A DNA stretch of 64,000 nucleotides from Collinsella sp. AK_207A (GCF_902501965.1 NZ_CABWID010000016.1:113891-177890), one strand, 5' to 3'. Positions 34,256 through 44,140 are shown, numbered from the stretch's first letter. Translations and numbers: made by a program. The notes: generated by a model not told the origin, from the letters alone.

Positions 34256-35872
34256 ATGATCGATATCCATCCGCTGACCGCGGACTTCGAGGATTATCTG
34301 CGCGACGAGTCCCGCACGGTAGGGTCTGCGCAGAGCATCTCGTTCCCTGAATCGGAGGCCGAGGTCCGCGAGATCCTCGCTCGCACGGCGCCCTCGCCCG
34401 TGACCCTCCAGGGTGCCCGCACCGGCCTTGCCGCCGGCGCCGTGCCGGAGGGCGGGCACGTCATGAACCTGTCGCGCATGAACCGCTATCGGGGGCTGCA
34501 CGTGGACGGGGAGACGGGTCGCTTCCACCTGTGCGTGGAACCCGGCGTGATTCTCTCGGAGCTGCGAAAGCGCCTGGCCAAGCGCGAGATTCCCGCCGCG
34601 GACTGGGACGAGGCGTCCCTCGCCGCGCTCGCTCGCTTCGAGCAGGCTCCCGCGCAGTTCTTCCCCACGGACCCCACCGAGGCCTCGGCCGAGCTGGGCG
34701 GCATGGCCGCCTGCAACGCGAGCGGGGCGCGCAGCTACCGCTACGGCGCCATGCGCGCGCACGTGAGCGCCGTGCGCGTGGTGCTGGCGACGGGCGACGT
34801 CCTGGCGCTGCGCCGCGGCGAGGCGCGGGCCCGCGGGCGCCGCCTGGACCTTACGTGCGAGGACGGGCGCTCCCTCTCGCTCGACCTGCCCACCTACGTC
34901 ATGCCCGCGGTGAAGAACGCATCGGGCTACTACGTGGCCGACGACATGGACGCCGTGGATCTCTTCGTGGGCTCGGACGGCACGCTCGGCATCATCACCG
35001 AGCTGGAGCTCGAGCTCCTGCCCGTGCCGGCGGTGACCTGGGGCGTGAGCTGCTTCTTTGAGGACGAGTCCCAGGCGCTCGACTTCACGATCGCCGCGCG
35101 CCCGGTGCTCGGGGGCAGGGCGGCCGCGTTCGAGTACTTCGACGGGGCCGCGCTCTCCATCCTGCGCCGTCAGAAGTCCGCGAGCGCCGCGTTCTCCGGC
35201 CTGCCCCAGGTGCCCGAGCGCTATCGGGCCTGCGTCTTCGTGGAGCTGGAGTGCGATGACGAGGACCAGGCCCTGGAGAGCCTAGACGCCATCGGGCGCG
35301 CCATGGGCGAGGTGGGCGCGGACGAGCGCGACACCTGGGTCGCCCGCACGGACGTGGACCGCGAGTGCCAGCGGTTCTTCCGCCACGCGGTGCCCGAGAG
35401 CGTCAACATGCTCATCGACGAGCGCCGCCGCACCGATCCCGTCATCACCAAGCTGGGCAGCGACATGTCCGTGCCGGACGACCGCCTGCACGACGTGGTG
35501 GCCCTCTACCGTCGCACCCTTGCCGAGGCGGGCCTGGAGAGCGCGGCGTGGGGGCATATCGGTAACAACCACCTGCACGTGAACGTGCTCCCGCGCGACG
35601 CCGCGGACTACGCCGCCGGCAAGGAGCTCTTCAAGCGCTGGGCCGCGGAGGTCACCGCCATGGGCGGCGCGGTCTCGGCCGAGCACGGCGTGGGCAAGAT
35701 GAAGCGCGACTTCCTGCTGACCATGTACGGGCCGGAGCACATCGCCGAGATGGCGCGGCTCAAGCGCCGGTTCGACCCCGAGGTGCGGCTGAACCGCGGC
35801 AACCTGTTCGCGGCGAGCGAGGCGGAGGGCCAGCCGGTTCCGGCGGCTTTTGCCGCGAAAGGGGATGAGTAG
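34256..35872 (+). CDS. FAD-linked lactate/2-hydroxyacid dehydrogenase (GlcD/LctD-like)
   Basis: A 538-residue flavoprotein. The FAD-binding (PCMH/VAO) domain covers about residues 30-220, with GARTGLAAGAVP and a late GSDGTLGIITELEL; the FAD-oxidase C-terminal domain has WGHIGNNHLHVNVLP and SAEHGVGKMKRDFL. The next two genes encode EtfB and a ferredoxin-tailed EtfA, overlapping or nearly so. This is the gene set of the electron-confurcating lactate dehydrogenase of Acetobacterium (LctBCD), which oxidises lactate with NAD+ by spending reduced ferredoxin. The ATG at 34256 follows AAAGAGAG. Confidence 0.88.
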   Translation: MIDIHPLTADFEDYLRDESRTVGSAQSISFPESEAEVREILARTAPSPVTLQGARTGLAAGAVPEGGHVMNLSRMNRYRGLHVDGETGRFHLCVEPGVILSELRKRLAKREIPAADWDEASLAALARFEQAPAQFFPTDPTEASAELGGMAACNASGARSYRYGAMRAHVSAVRVVLATGDVLALRRGEARARGRRLDLTCEDGRSLSLDLPTYVMPAVKNASGYYVADDMDAVDLFVGSDGTLGIITELELELLPVPAVTWGVSCFFEDESQALDFTIAARPVLGGRAAAFEYFDGAALSILRRQKSASAAFSGLPQVPERYRACVFVELECDDEDQALESLDAIGRAMGEVGADERDTWVARTDVDRECQRFFRHAVPESVNMLIDERRRTDPVITKLGSDMSVPDDRLHDVVALYRRTLAEAGLESAAWGHIGNNHLHVNVLPRDAADYAAGKELFKRWAAEVTAMGGAVSAEHGVGKMKRDFLLTMYGPEHIAEMARLKRRFDPEVRLNRGNLFAASEAEGQPVPAAFAAKGDE

Positions 35873-35873
35873 C

Positions 35874-36671
35874 ATGCGGATCCTGGTCTGCGTGAAGGCC
35901 GTGCCCGGCTCCACCGAGGTGAAGATGGATCCCAAGACCAACACCATCGTGCGCGACGGCGGCTCGGCGGTCCTGAACCCGTTCGACGCCTCGGCGCTCG
36001 AGGTGGCGCTCGCGCTGAAGGACGCGGCCGCGGCCGGCGACCCCGTGCGCGTGACGGTGCTCTCCATGGGCATCCCCGCCACGGCGAAGATCCTCCGCGA
36101 CTGCATCGCCCGCGGCGCGGACGATGCCATCCTGCTCTCGGACCGTGCCTTCGCCGGCGCCGACACGCTCGCGACCACCTACGCGCTCTCGTTGGGCGCC
36201 GCAGCGATGGGCGAGGCCCCCGACCTGGTACTCTGCGGCAAGATGGCCGTGGACGGCGATACCGCGCAGATCGGTCCCGAGCTGGCGGGCGCCCTCGGCA
36301 TCCCCTGCGTGGCCGACGTGGCCGAGCTCGTCTCGCTCGCGGACGGCGCCCTCACCGTGCGCCATGCCACGGACGCGGGCGTGGCCACCGTGGAGCTCGC
36401 GCTGCCGGCCCTGCTCACGGTGGCGAAGGATATCGCCCAGCTGCGCATGCCGAGCATCGCGGGCGTGCGCGCCGCCGAGGACGCCCCCGTGCGTGTGCTC
36501 TCCGCCGCGGACGCCGGCGCCGATTCCGCACGGTGCGGACTCGCGGGTTCGCCCACGCAGGTGGTCCGCTCGTTCGTGCCGGAGCGCTCGGGCGCGGCGG
36601 AGCGCGTGGAGGGAACGGCGGCCGGGCAGGCCGCCAAGCTGGTCGATCTGCTGGGAGGCATGGGACTATGA
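35874..36671 (+). CDS. etfB: Electron transfer flavoprotein subunit beta
   Basis: A 265-residue flavoprotein subunit starting MRILVCVKAVPGSTEVKMD, with NPFDASALEVAL and DGDTAQIGPELAGALGIP, both typical of EtfB. In confurcating complexes this subunit holds the FAD that splits electrons and the NAD site. It starts one nucleotide after the dehydrogenase stop and its stop overlaps etfA by 4 nt. The last ~50 residues are variable. Confidence 0.92.
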   Translation: MRILVCVKAVPGSTEVKMDPKTNTIVRDGGSAVLNPFDASALEVALALKDAAAAGDPVRVTVLSMGIPATAKILRDCIARGADDAILLSDRAFAGADTLATTYALSLGAAAMGEAPDLVLCGKMAVDGDTAQIGPELAGALGIPCVADVAELVSLADGALTVRHATDAGVATVELALPALLTVAKDIAQLRMPSIAGVRAAEDAPVRVLSAADAGADSARCGLAGSPTQVVRSFVPERSGAAERVEGTAAGQAAKLVDLLGGMGL

Positions 36672-37861
36672 GCGGACTCGTCGTCGATAGCGAACGGTGC
36701 ATCGGGTGCGGCCGGTGCGTGCGCGCGTGCGGCTGCACGGGCATCGTGGTCGAGGGGCCGCGCGGGCGTCGGCTGGCCCGGCCCACGGATGCGTGCATCC
36801 TCTGCGCCTCCTGCGTGGACGCGTGCCCGGTTGACGCCATCTCCGTCGAGCGCGAGGAGGCCGGCGCGGCCGACCTGGCGAGCTACAGCGGGTACTGGGT
36901 CTTCTGCCAGACGGACGCGTCGGGTGCTCCGCTGCCGGTGGCGTTCGAGCTCATCGGCCGCGCGCGCGAGCTGGCGGACGCCCGCGGCTGCCGGCTGACG
37001 GCGCTCCTGCCGGCAGCCGCGAACGGGGCGGCCCCGCTCATCGCGGCGGGCGCGGACGAGGTGCTCTGCTGCGCCGACCCGCGGCTCGCGGACGATGACG
37101 TGGAGGTGTTCACCTCTTGGATCTGCCATCTGGCGGAGGAGCGCCGGCCCGAGGCCATCCTCTACGGCGCCACGGTCTTCGGTCGCGTGCTCGCGCCCGC
37201 CGTGGCGCAGCGCCTGCAGACCGGCCTTACCGCCGACTGCACCGTGCTCGACGTGGACGCGCAGGCAGGACTCCTCCAGCAGACGCGCCCGGCCTTCGGC
37301 GGCAACCTGATGGCGACGATCGTCTGCCCCGCGCACCGGCCCCAGATGGCGACCGTGCGCCCCGGCGTGTTCTCGGCCCCCGCGCCGGATGCGTCGCGCA
37401 CCGGTTCGGTGGAGGAGGTCGCGCTCGGCGACGTGCCCGACGCGCGCGTGCGCAGCCTGGGCGTCGAGACCGCGGCCGCGCAAGACACCCTCACCGACGC
37501 CGACGTGCTCGTGGTGGTGGGCCGCGGCATCGGCTCCAAGAAGAACATCCCCCTCATGCAGCACCTAACCGACCTGCTGGGCGGCAAGCTCGGCTGCACG
37601 CGCCCGGTGGTGGAGACCGGCTGGCTCGAGTACTGGCACCAGGTGGGGCAGACCGGCGTCTCGGTGGCGCCCAAGGTGCTGCTGAGCGTGGGCGTCTCGG
37701 GCGCCGTGCAGCACCTGGCGGGCATCGGCGGCGCGGAGACGGTCATCGCCATCAACGAGGACCCCTCGGCCCCCATCTTCAATGCTGCGCACTACCGCGT
37801 GGAAGGCGACTGCATCGAGGTCGTGCGCGAGCTGGTGGCCCGGCTGGAGGCGCGCTCCTAG
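36668..37861 (+). CDS. etfA: EtfA with an N-terminal ferredoxin domain
   Basis: A 397-residue alpha subunit. Residues ~1-65 carry two [4Fe-4S] motifs, CIGCGRCVRACG and CILCASCVDACP, fused to a normal EtfA (ILYGATVFGRVLAPAVA, VVGRGIGSKKN, GQTGVSVAPKV, AINEDPSAPIF). The ferredoxin module is the port for low-potential electrons and is the mark of the LctC-type, not the beta-oxidation-type, EtfA. One oddity: the first cluster's fourth cysteine is followed by Gly-Cys rather than Pro. Coupled to etfB by an ATGA overlap. Confidence 0.93.
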   Translation: MSGLVVDSERCIGCGRCVRACGCTGIVVEGPRGRRLARPTDACILCASCVDACPVDAISVEREEAGAADLASYSGYWVFCQTDASGAPLPVAFELIGRARELADARGCRLTALLPAAANGAAPLIAAGADEVLCCADPRLADDDVEVFTSWICHLAEERRPEAILYGATVFGRVLAPAVAQRLQTGLTADCTVLDVDAQAGLLQQTRPAFGGNLMATIVCPAHRPQMATVRPGVFSAPAPDASRTGSVEEVALGDVPDARVRSLGVETAAAQDTLTDADVLVVVGRGIGSKKNIPLMQHLTDLLGGKLGCTRPVVETGWLEYWHQVGQTGVSVAPKVLLSVGVSGAVQHLAGIGGAETVIAINEDPSAPIFNAAHYRVEGDCIEVVRELVARLEARS

Positions 37862-37897
37862 CCGTTTTCGGCCAGACGCTCCGAGGCTCTTGCTTGT

Positions 37898-37937
37898 GCG
37901 CGGGTCCCGCCGCCTGTGCGCGGACCCGCGCCTTTTT
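37898..37937. terminator. Strong terminator after etfA
   Basis: GCGCGGGTCC (37898-37907) pairs with GGACCCGCGC (37922-37931), followed by CTTTTTC. It may also serve the convergent azlCD remnant. Confidence 0.85.
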
Positions 37938-37941
37938 CGTC

Positions 37942-38304
37942 TTACACGAAAATCAGGTTCACGAGCACCATGTAGAGGGCCGTGGCGGTGAAGATGGAGA
38001 GCAGCATGTTGCGGCGCCAGAGGTAGGTGCCGCCCGCCACGAGGACGCCCGCCGCCTCGGGCACGCCGTGCGCGCCGGAAAGCCAGGCCACGTCTTTCAA
38101 GCAATAGACCACCAAGAAGGCGAAGACCACCACCGACATGAGGGCGGACGCCCACCAGGGGAATCCGAGCGAGACGACAAAGATGCCGCAGGTCATGCCT
38201 GTGAACAGAAAGCTCGCCAGAATGGGGATGGTGATGGGGAGGGCTGCGCGCAGTGCGTGCGCCACCGTGCCCTTCTCGCGCGTCTCGTCGTTCGCCTGCT
38301 CCAT
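37942..38304 (-). pseudogene. AzlC/AzlD chimeric remnant
   Basis: A 120-codon frame with a good ribosome site (GAAAGGGG). Residues ~1-62 resemble the start of the branched-chain amino acid exporter subunit AzlC (RAALPITIPILASFLF, then a GFPWWASALMSVVVFA segment); residues ~63-120 resemble the end of AzlD (VVYCLKDVAWLSGAHGVPE, LWRRNMLLSIFTATALYMVLV). The simplest reading is one in-frame deletion from inside azlC to inside azlD. The product would be a short membrane protein with three or so helices, without the full transporter. The frame is open, so it may still be translated. Family matches are from memory and should be aligned. Confidence 0.65.
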
Positions 38305-38462
38305 CGCGGCCCCTTTCTCCGGTCATTTCGCAGCCGCCCAGCATAGCAGATGGCAAATATCCGGTAATCCTACTGCAATAGTCTGTTATATGCCAACGAT
38401 TGCGTACAAGGATGCGCTACCATAGGGGCGTCGCACGTAACTTCACTTGAAAGGAGCGCGCC

Positions 38463-39218
38463 ATGAGCCTGTGGCACGAACTCGAGACGCTGAAGAAGGG
38501 CACCTGGGTGGAGCTCTCGCACCCGCTGACGAACGAGAGCCCGTACTGGGGCGGCATGCCGGACGGCGTGGTCGACCTCTGCAACACCGTGTTCGACTAC
38601 GACTCCGAGATCCTTTCCTGCCGTATCCAGACCTACAAGTTCCCCGGCCAGTTCGGCACGCACGTGGACTTCCCGAGCCACTTCACGGCCGGCAAGGTGG
38701 GTTCCGAGGCGTTCGGCGGCGCGCAGATGGTGCTGCCGCTCTGCGTGATCGACCTCACGGGCAAGGTTGCCGCCGAGGGTCCGGACACCGCGGTGACCGT
38801 TGAGGACATCAAGGCCTGGGAGGCCGAGCACGGCCGCGTCCCGGAGGGCGCCTTCGTGGCCCTGCGCACCGACTGGTCCAAGCGCTGGCCCGATAACGAC
38901 GCGCTCAACAACTTCGACGCCGAGGGCGGCGAGCACTGCCCCGGTTGGTCGCTGCCGGCGCTCCAGTTCCTCTACGAGGAGCGCGGCATCGCCATGAACG
39001 GCCACGAGACCTTCGACACCGACGCGTCCTACCTGGCCGTGGAGGCGGACGACCTGGCCTGCGAGCGCTGGGTGCTCGACAACGGCCACCTGCAGGTGGA
39101 GGTCATGGCCAACCTGGACCAGGTGCCCGCCACGGGCGCCATCGTCTTCGTGTTCTGGCCGCGCATCGAGGAGGCCACGGGCCTGCCGGCGCGCGTGGTG
39201 GCCGTCTTCGACGAATAG
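38463..39218 (+). CDS. Cyclase-family (kynurenine formamidase-like) hydrolase
   Basis: A 251-residue metal-dependent hydrolase of the cyclase/KynB family. The conserved metal motif appears as QFGTHVDFPSHF (family H-x-G-T-H-x-D-x-P-x-H; the first His is replaced here by Gln/Phe context). ALRTDWSKRW and a later GHETFDTDAS are also family-like. KynB itself acts in tryptophan breakdown, but many relatives act on other amides, and no kynurenine genes are nearby. The ATG follows AAAGGAG. It forms a single-gene unit. Confidence 0.82.
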   Translation: MSLWHELETLKKGTWVELSHPLTNESPYWGGMPDGVVDLCNTVFDYDSEILSCRIQTYKFPGQFGTHVDFPSHFTAGKVGSEAFGGAQMVLPLCVIDLTGKVAAEGPDTAVTVEDIKAWEAEHGRVPEGAFVALRTDWSKRWPDNDALNNFDAEGGEHCPGWSLPALQFLYEERGIAMNGHETFDTDASYLAVEADDLACERWVLDNGHLQVEVMANLDQVPATGAIVFVFWPRIEEATGLPARVVAVFDE

Positions 39219-39248
39219 CCCGAACGCCTGAAAACCCGAGCGCCCTCC

Positions 39249-40178
39249 CTAGTGGGAGGCGAGCCAGCGGCGCATCTCGGCGGTGAGTTCCGCCCAGGTG
39301 CGCCGCGTTGTCTCGAGCACGAACGGCCGGGTGATGCCGAAGGGGCGCTCGAGACCGCGCAGCAGGTAGCCCTGCTCCCGGGCGATGCACAGGCTTTCGG
39401 GGTACACGAGCTCGAAGGCGAGCGCGATGGTGCCCACGTGCATGTCGAGCGGGGTCTCGCGCTCGTTGCGGGCGAGGCAGCGGTGCTCCAGGAACGCGCG
39501 GCGGGCCGGCTCGCTCACGTAGCTCGCCAGGAACTCGTCCTCGCTCACGCCGAGCACCGTCTGGGTGGTGTTCTCGAACCCGCTCGTGCGGAAGATGTCC
39601 ACCTTGTCCGCGTCGCGCACGATCTGGCAGAAGCATCGCGCGCGCTCGTCCAGGGAATCCGGCAGCCGAAAATCGCTGTGGAGGCCCACGGCGGTGCGGA
39701 TGAGGTCGTCTTGGGCCCGGTCGTCCAGGAAGGACTCGATGCGTCCGCTGCCGGGCTCGTCCGCCTGCGCGGGGTGCGACACGGGAACCGGGTGCGCGAG
39801 CTCGGGGGCGTTGATGCGCAGGGCGGGGGTGGAACCCGTTCTGGCGCCCTCGCCGGCGGCCGCGTTGCCCTCGCCCGCGCCGTAGTCGCCGAAGAGCACC
39901 TCCACGCCGATGGCCGGATGGCTTGCGGATCGGGCGTCCGAGAACGTGTCCCAGCGGCGGAGCTGCTCAAAGCGGCCGATATCGTGCAGCAGGCAGCAGA
40001 GCCAGGCGAGGTCGAGCTCGTCGCCGGCAAGGCCCAGGGACCGGGCGATGCGCTCGCCCGCCGCGGCCACGCGGTAGGTGTGCCCCACCTTGAGGGCGAT
40101 GCGCGGGTTCTTGATGTCGTAGGGGGCAACGTAGGCGGAAAACGCCCGCCGCGCCCGATCGCGGTCGATGAGTGCCAT
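39249..40178 (-). CDS. HD-domain phosphohydrolase
   Basis: A 309-residue protein with the HD superfamily pattern: an early KVGHTYRV histidine, the HD pair in LCCLLHDIGRFEQ, and a later aspartate in RDADKVDIFR. The region ~105-150 is an extra, low-complexity insert. HD proteins cleave nucleotides or phosphate esters in the cytosol; the substrate is not known. The start is ATG 40178, 9 nt after AGGAAGG, rather than the GTG at 40187. It is divergent from purL. Confidence 0.82.
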   Translation of the reverse strand: MALIDRDRARRAFSAYVAPYDIKNPRIALKVGHTYRVAAAGERIARSLGLAGDELDLAWLCCLLHDIGRFEQLRRWDTFSDARSASHPAIGVEVLFGDYGAGEGNAAAGEGARTGSTPALRINAPELAHPVPVSHPAQADEPGSGRIESFLDDRAQDDLIRTAVGLHSDFRLPDSLDERARCFCQIVRDADKVDIFRTSGFENTTQTVLGVSEDEFLASYVSEPARRAFLEHRCLARNERETPLDMHVGTIALAFELVYPESLCIAREQGYLLRGLERPFGITRPFVLETTRRTWAELTAEMRRWLASH

Positions 40179-40326
40179 AGGCTCCACCCTTCCTGCAGCT
40201 GTGGGATTTGATGATACGCCCCCGCTGCGCGCCCGTTCGCGGCGGGCTATGCCGTATCATGGACAGGTCACATTCCATCCGGGGGCAACCCATCCCCGGT
40301 TTCGCGCCGACAGGAAGGCAGGCACC

Positions 40327-43300
40327 ATGGTCTCGCGCATCTACGTGGAGAAGAGGACCGGTTTCGACGTGGAGGCGCGGCAGCTCGCCGCAGAGCTCCG
40401 CGACACCCTGGGCATCTCCGGCCTCCAAGGCCTGCGCATCCTCAACCGCTACGACGTGGAGGGCATCGACGCCGAGCTCTTCGAGCGCTGCGTGCCGGTG
40501 GTGTTCTCCGAACCGCAGGTGGACGTCACCTACCGCGAACTGCCTGCCTTCGAGGGCCCGCTCTTTGCCGTGGAGGCGCTGCCCGGCCAGTTCGACCAGC
40601 GCGCCGACTCCGCCGCCGAGTGCGTGCAGCTCATCTCGCAGGGCGACCGCCCTGCCGTGCGCTGCGCCAAGGTGTACCTGCTTTCGGGCGAGCTTTCTGA
40701 GGCGGACGCGGCCGCCATCGAGCGCTACGTGGTGAACCCCGTGGAGGCGCGCCTGGCCTCGCTCGACCCGGTGGCGACGCTTACCGCCGAGGTTCCCGAG
40801 CCGCGTCCCGTCGAGGTTCTCACCGGCTTCACCGAGCTTTCCGCCGAGGGTCTGGCCGACGTCATCCGCGCGCGCGGCCTCGCCATGGACCAGGCGGACA
40901 TCGAGTTCTGCCAGGAGTGCTTCCGCGGCGAGCACCGCGACCCCACCATCACCGAGATCCGCGTGATCGACACCTACTGGTCCGACCACTGCCGCCACAC
41001 CACCTTCGGCACCGAGCTCACGAACGTGCAGATCGACGACACCGCCGTGCAGGAGGCCTTCGACCGCTACCTGGCCATGCGCGCCGAGCTCGGCCGCGAG
41101 CACAAGCCCGTCTGCCTCATGGACATGGGCACCATCGGCGCCAAGTACCTGAAGGCCAAGGGTATCCTCAAGAACCTGGACGAGTCCGAGGAAATCAACG
41201 CCTGCACCGTGCGCACCACGGTGGACGTGGACGGCGAGGACCAGGAGTGGCTCTTCCTCTTCAAGAACGAGACGCACAACCACCCCACCGAGATCGAGCC
41301 CTTCGGCGGCGCGGCCACCTGCATCGGCGGCGCCATCCGCGATCCGCTGTCCGGTCGCAGCTACGTGTACCAGGCCATGCGCGTGACGGGCGCCGGCGAC
41401 CCGACGGTCCCCGTGGCCGAGACGCTGCCCGGCAAGCTCCCGCAGCGCAAGCTCGTGACCACGGCGGCCGCGGGCTACTCCAGCTACGGCAACCAGATCG
41501 GGCTGGCCACCGGCCAGGTGAACGAGCTCTACCACCCGGGCTACGTGGCCAAGCGCATGGAGGTGGGCGCCGTGGTGGGCGCCACGCCCGCCAGCCACGT
41601 GCGCCGCGAGTGCCCGGAGCCCGGCGACAAGATCATCCTGCTTGGCGGACGCACCGGCCGCGACGGCATCGGCGGCGCCACGGGCAGCTCCAAGACGCAG
41701 AACACCGAGAGCGTGGAGACCTCCGGCGCCGAGGTGCAGAAGGGCAACGCACCCGTGGAGCGCAAACTCCAGCGCCTGTTCCGCCGCGGCGACGCCTGCC
41801 GCCTCATCAAGCGCTGCAACGACTTCGGCGCGGGCGGCGTGTCCGTTGCCGTGGGCGAGCTGGCCGACGGCCTCTACATCGACCTCGACATGGTCACCAA
41901 GAAGTACGACGGCCTGGACGGCACGGAGCTCGCCATCTCCGAGTCCCAGGAGCGCATGGCCGTGGCCGTGGCCGAGGACGATGTCGAGGAGTTCATGGAG
42001 CTCGCCCGCGAGGAGAACCTCGAGGCCACGGTGATCGCCGAGGTCACCCACGAGGCACGCGTGCGCATGGCATGGGACGGCGACGTGATCGTGGACCTCT
42101 CCCGCGAGTTCCTGGCCAGCAACGGCGCGCCCAAGGCGCAGGACGCCCACGCGGCGGCGCGCCAGGTATGGCAGCCCAGCTGGGCGGGCGAGACCCTGGC
42201 CGAGCGCCTGCGCTCCGTGGTGGGCGACCTCAACGTTGCCTCCAACAAGGGCCTCTCCGAGCGTTTCGACTCCACCATCGGCGCGGCCACGGTGCTCATG
42301 CCCTTCGGCGGCAAGACGCAGCTCACGCCCGCCGAGGCCATGATCGCCAAGTTCCCCGTGGACGGCGAGACCACCACGACCTCCGGCATGGCGTGGGGCT
42401 TCAACCCCTACCTCATGAGCGCCGACCAGTTCGCGGGCGCCTACCTCTCTGTGGTGGAGAGCGTCTCCAAGCTGGTGGCCGCGGGCTTTGAGCACGAGCG
42501 CGCCTACCTCTCCTTCCAGGAGTACTTCGAGCGCCTGCGGAACGTGCCCGAGCGCTGGGGCAAGCCCATGCAGGCTGTGCTCGGCGCCCTCATGGCCCAG
42601 GTTGACCTGTGTATCGGCGCCATCGGCGGCAAGGACTCTATGAGCGGTTCCTTCGAGCGCGAGGACACGGGCGACGAGCTGAACGTCCCGCCCACGCTGG
42701 TGAGCTTCGCCGTGGCCGTGGGCAACGTGGCCCGCGCCACCTCGCCGGAGTTCAAGGGCGCCGGCCACCGCGTGGTCGTGGTGGAGCCGGCTGTGTACGG
42801 CGCGGACCATCGCCCTGCGGTTGACGGGCTTCTCGAGGGCTTCTCGTACGTGGAGCGGCTCATCGGCAGCGGGGCCGCGCTGGCGGTCTCCACGCCCGGT
42901 TACGGCTGCGGTGCCGAGGCGCTCTTCAAGATGTGCGTGGGCAACCTGATCGGTCTTTCGCTCGACGCGAAGGTGCCGGTGGACCATCTGTTCCAGCCGT
43001 ACTACGGTGCGTTCTTCGTGGAGCTCGCCGAGGGCGCGGAGCTGCCTGCGCACACGGACGCGCTCGCGGTGCATGAGGTGGGCGCCACGACCGCGGCCTA
43101 TGAGTTTGCGGACACGGGCGAGGTCGTCGACCTGGCCGAGCTGCAGGAGGCCTGGGAGCGCGGCTCCGGGCTCGAGGGCGTGTTCCCGTACCGCACGAAG
43201 GGCGATGCTCCCGCGGTGGAGCCCGTCTCCTTCCACGCCGAGGCACCGCACGTGTACGGCGGTGCCAAGTTCGCCCGTCCGCGCGTGATCATCCCGGTGT

Positions 43301-44073
43301 TTCCCGGTAACAACTGCGAGTACGACTCCGCGCGCGCCTTCCGCGCCGCCGGTGCCGAGGCCGACGTGTTCGTCATCAACAACCTCACGCCCGAGGCCGT
43401 GGCCGAGAGTACCGCGGAGCTCGCCCGCCGCATCCGCGAGAGCCAGATCGTCATGATCCCCGGCGGCTTCTCCGGCGGCGACGAGCCGGACGGTTCGGCT
43501 AAGTTCATCACCGCGTTCTTCCGCGCGCCCGAGGTCACCGAGGCGGTGCGCGACCTGCTCCAGGCTCGCGACGGACTCATGCTCGGCATCTGCAACGGCT
43601 TCCAGGCGCTCGTGAAGCTGGGGCTGGTGCCCTACGGCGACATCGTAGACGCCACGCCTGCGGCGCCGACGCTCACGTTCAACACCATCGGCCGGCACCA
43701 GAGCCGCCTCGTGCGCACGCGCGTGGCGAGCGACCTCTCGCCGTGGTTCTCCGCCTGCGAACCGGGCGTGGACTACACCGTGGCGATCAGCCATGGCGAG
43801 GGTCGCTTCGTGGCGAGCGACGAGGTGCTGGGCCAGCTCGCGGCCGCGGGTCAGGTGGCCACGCAGTACGTGGGACTCGACGGTGCTCCCTCCATGGACC
43901 TCGCGGTGAATCCCAACGGCTCCGTGGCGGCGATCGAGGGCATCACGAGCCTCGACGGCCGCGTGCTTGGCAAGATGGGCCATGTGGAGCGTCGCGGTGC
44001 GGGGCTCTACCGGAACGTGCCGGGCGAGAAGTGGATGCCGATCTTCGAGAGCGGCGTGGCGTACTTCGCGTAA
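40327..44073 (+). CDS. purL: Phosphoribosylformylglycinamidine synthase, single chain
   Basis: A 1248-residue enzyme that converts FGAR to FGAM with glutamine and ATP in purine synthesis. The N-terminal ~930 residues hold the two AIR-synthase-type halves (SDHCRHTTF, ETHNHPTEIEPFGGAATCIGG). The C-terminal ~270 residues are a PurQ-type glutaminase with nucleophile in LGICNGFQALV and His/Glu in SHGEGRF. Some bacteria encode these as separate PurL, PurQ and PurS; here all are one chain of the Clostridium/Bacteroides type. The ATG at 40327 follows GGAAGGCAGG. I see no purine riboswitch upstream, and no other pur gene is adjacent. Confidence 0.95.
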   Translation: MVSRIYVEKRTGFDVEARQLAAELRDTLGISGLQGLRILNRYDVEGIDAELFERCVPVVFSEPQVDVTYRELPAFEGPLFAVEALPGQFDQRADSAAECVQLISQGDRPAVRCAKVYLLSGELSEADAAAIERYVVNPVEARLASLDPVATLTAEVPEPRPVEVLTGFTELSAEGLADVIRARGLAMDQADIEFCQECFRGEHRDPTITEIRVIDTYWSDHCRHTTFGTELTNVQIDDTAVQEAFDRYLAMRAELGREHKPVCLMDMGTIGAKYLKAKGILKNLDESEEINACTVRTTVDVDGEDQEWLFLFKNETHNHPTEIEPFGGAATCIGGAIRDPLSGRSYVYQAMRVTGAGDPTVPVAETLPGKLPQRKLVTTAAAGYSSYGNQIGLATGQVNELYHPGYVAKRMEVGAVVGATPASHVRRECPEPGDKIILLGGRTGRDGIGGATGSSKTQNTESVETSGAEVQKGNAPVERKLQRLFRRGDACRLIKRCNDFGAGGVSVAVGELADGLYIDLDMVTKKYDGLDGTELAISESQERMAVAVAEDDVEEFMELAREENLEATVIAEVTHEARVRMAWDGDVIVDLSREFLASNGAPKAQDAHAAARQVWQPSWAGETLAERLRSVVGDLNVASNKGLSERFDSTIGAATVLMPFGGKTQLTPAEAMIAKFPVDGETTTTSGMAWGFNPYLMSADQFAGAYLSVVESVSKLVAAGFEHERAYLSFQEYFERLRNVPERWGKPMQAVLGALMAQVDLCIGAIGGKDSMSGSFEREDTGDELNVPPTLVSFAVAVGNVARATSPEFKGAGHRVVVVEPAVYGADHRPAVDGLLEGFSYVERLIGSGAALAVSTPGYGCGAEALFKMCVGNLIGLSLDAKVPVDHLFQPYYGAFFVELAEGAELPAHTDALAVHEVGATTAAYEFADTGEVVDLAELQEAWERGSGLEGVFPYRTKGDAPAVEPVSFHAEAPHVYGGAKFARPRVIIPVFPGNNCEYDSARAFRAAGAEADVFVINNLTPEAVAESTAELARRIRESQIVMIPGGFSGGDEPDGSAKFITAFFRAPEVTEAVRDLLQARDGLMLGICNGFQALVKLGLVPYGDIVDATPAAPTLTFNTIGRHQSRLVRTRVASDLSPWFSACEPGVDYTVAISHGEGRFVASDEVLGQLAAAGQVATQYVGLDGAPSMDLAVNPNGSVAAIEGITSLDGRVLGKMGHVERRGAGLYRNVPGEKWMPIFESGVAYFA

Positions 44074-44140
44074 GCTGCTCGCGAGGCTGTGCGGTGCCGG
44101 AACGGGGCTGCGCGGTCGCATCGCCGGAGGTGATGGCCGC

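Noticed and set aside
40179..40326. Possible purine riboswitch before purL
   Set aside because: The leader lacks the conserved purine-aptamer loops and junction; only an ordinary short upstream region is seen.
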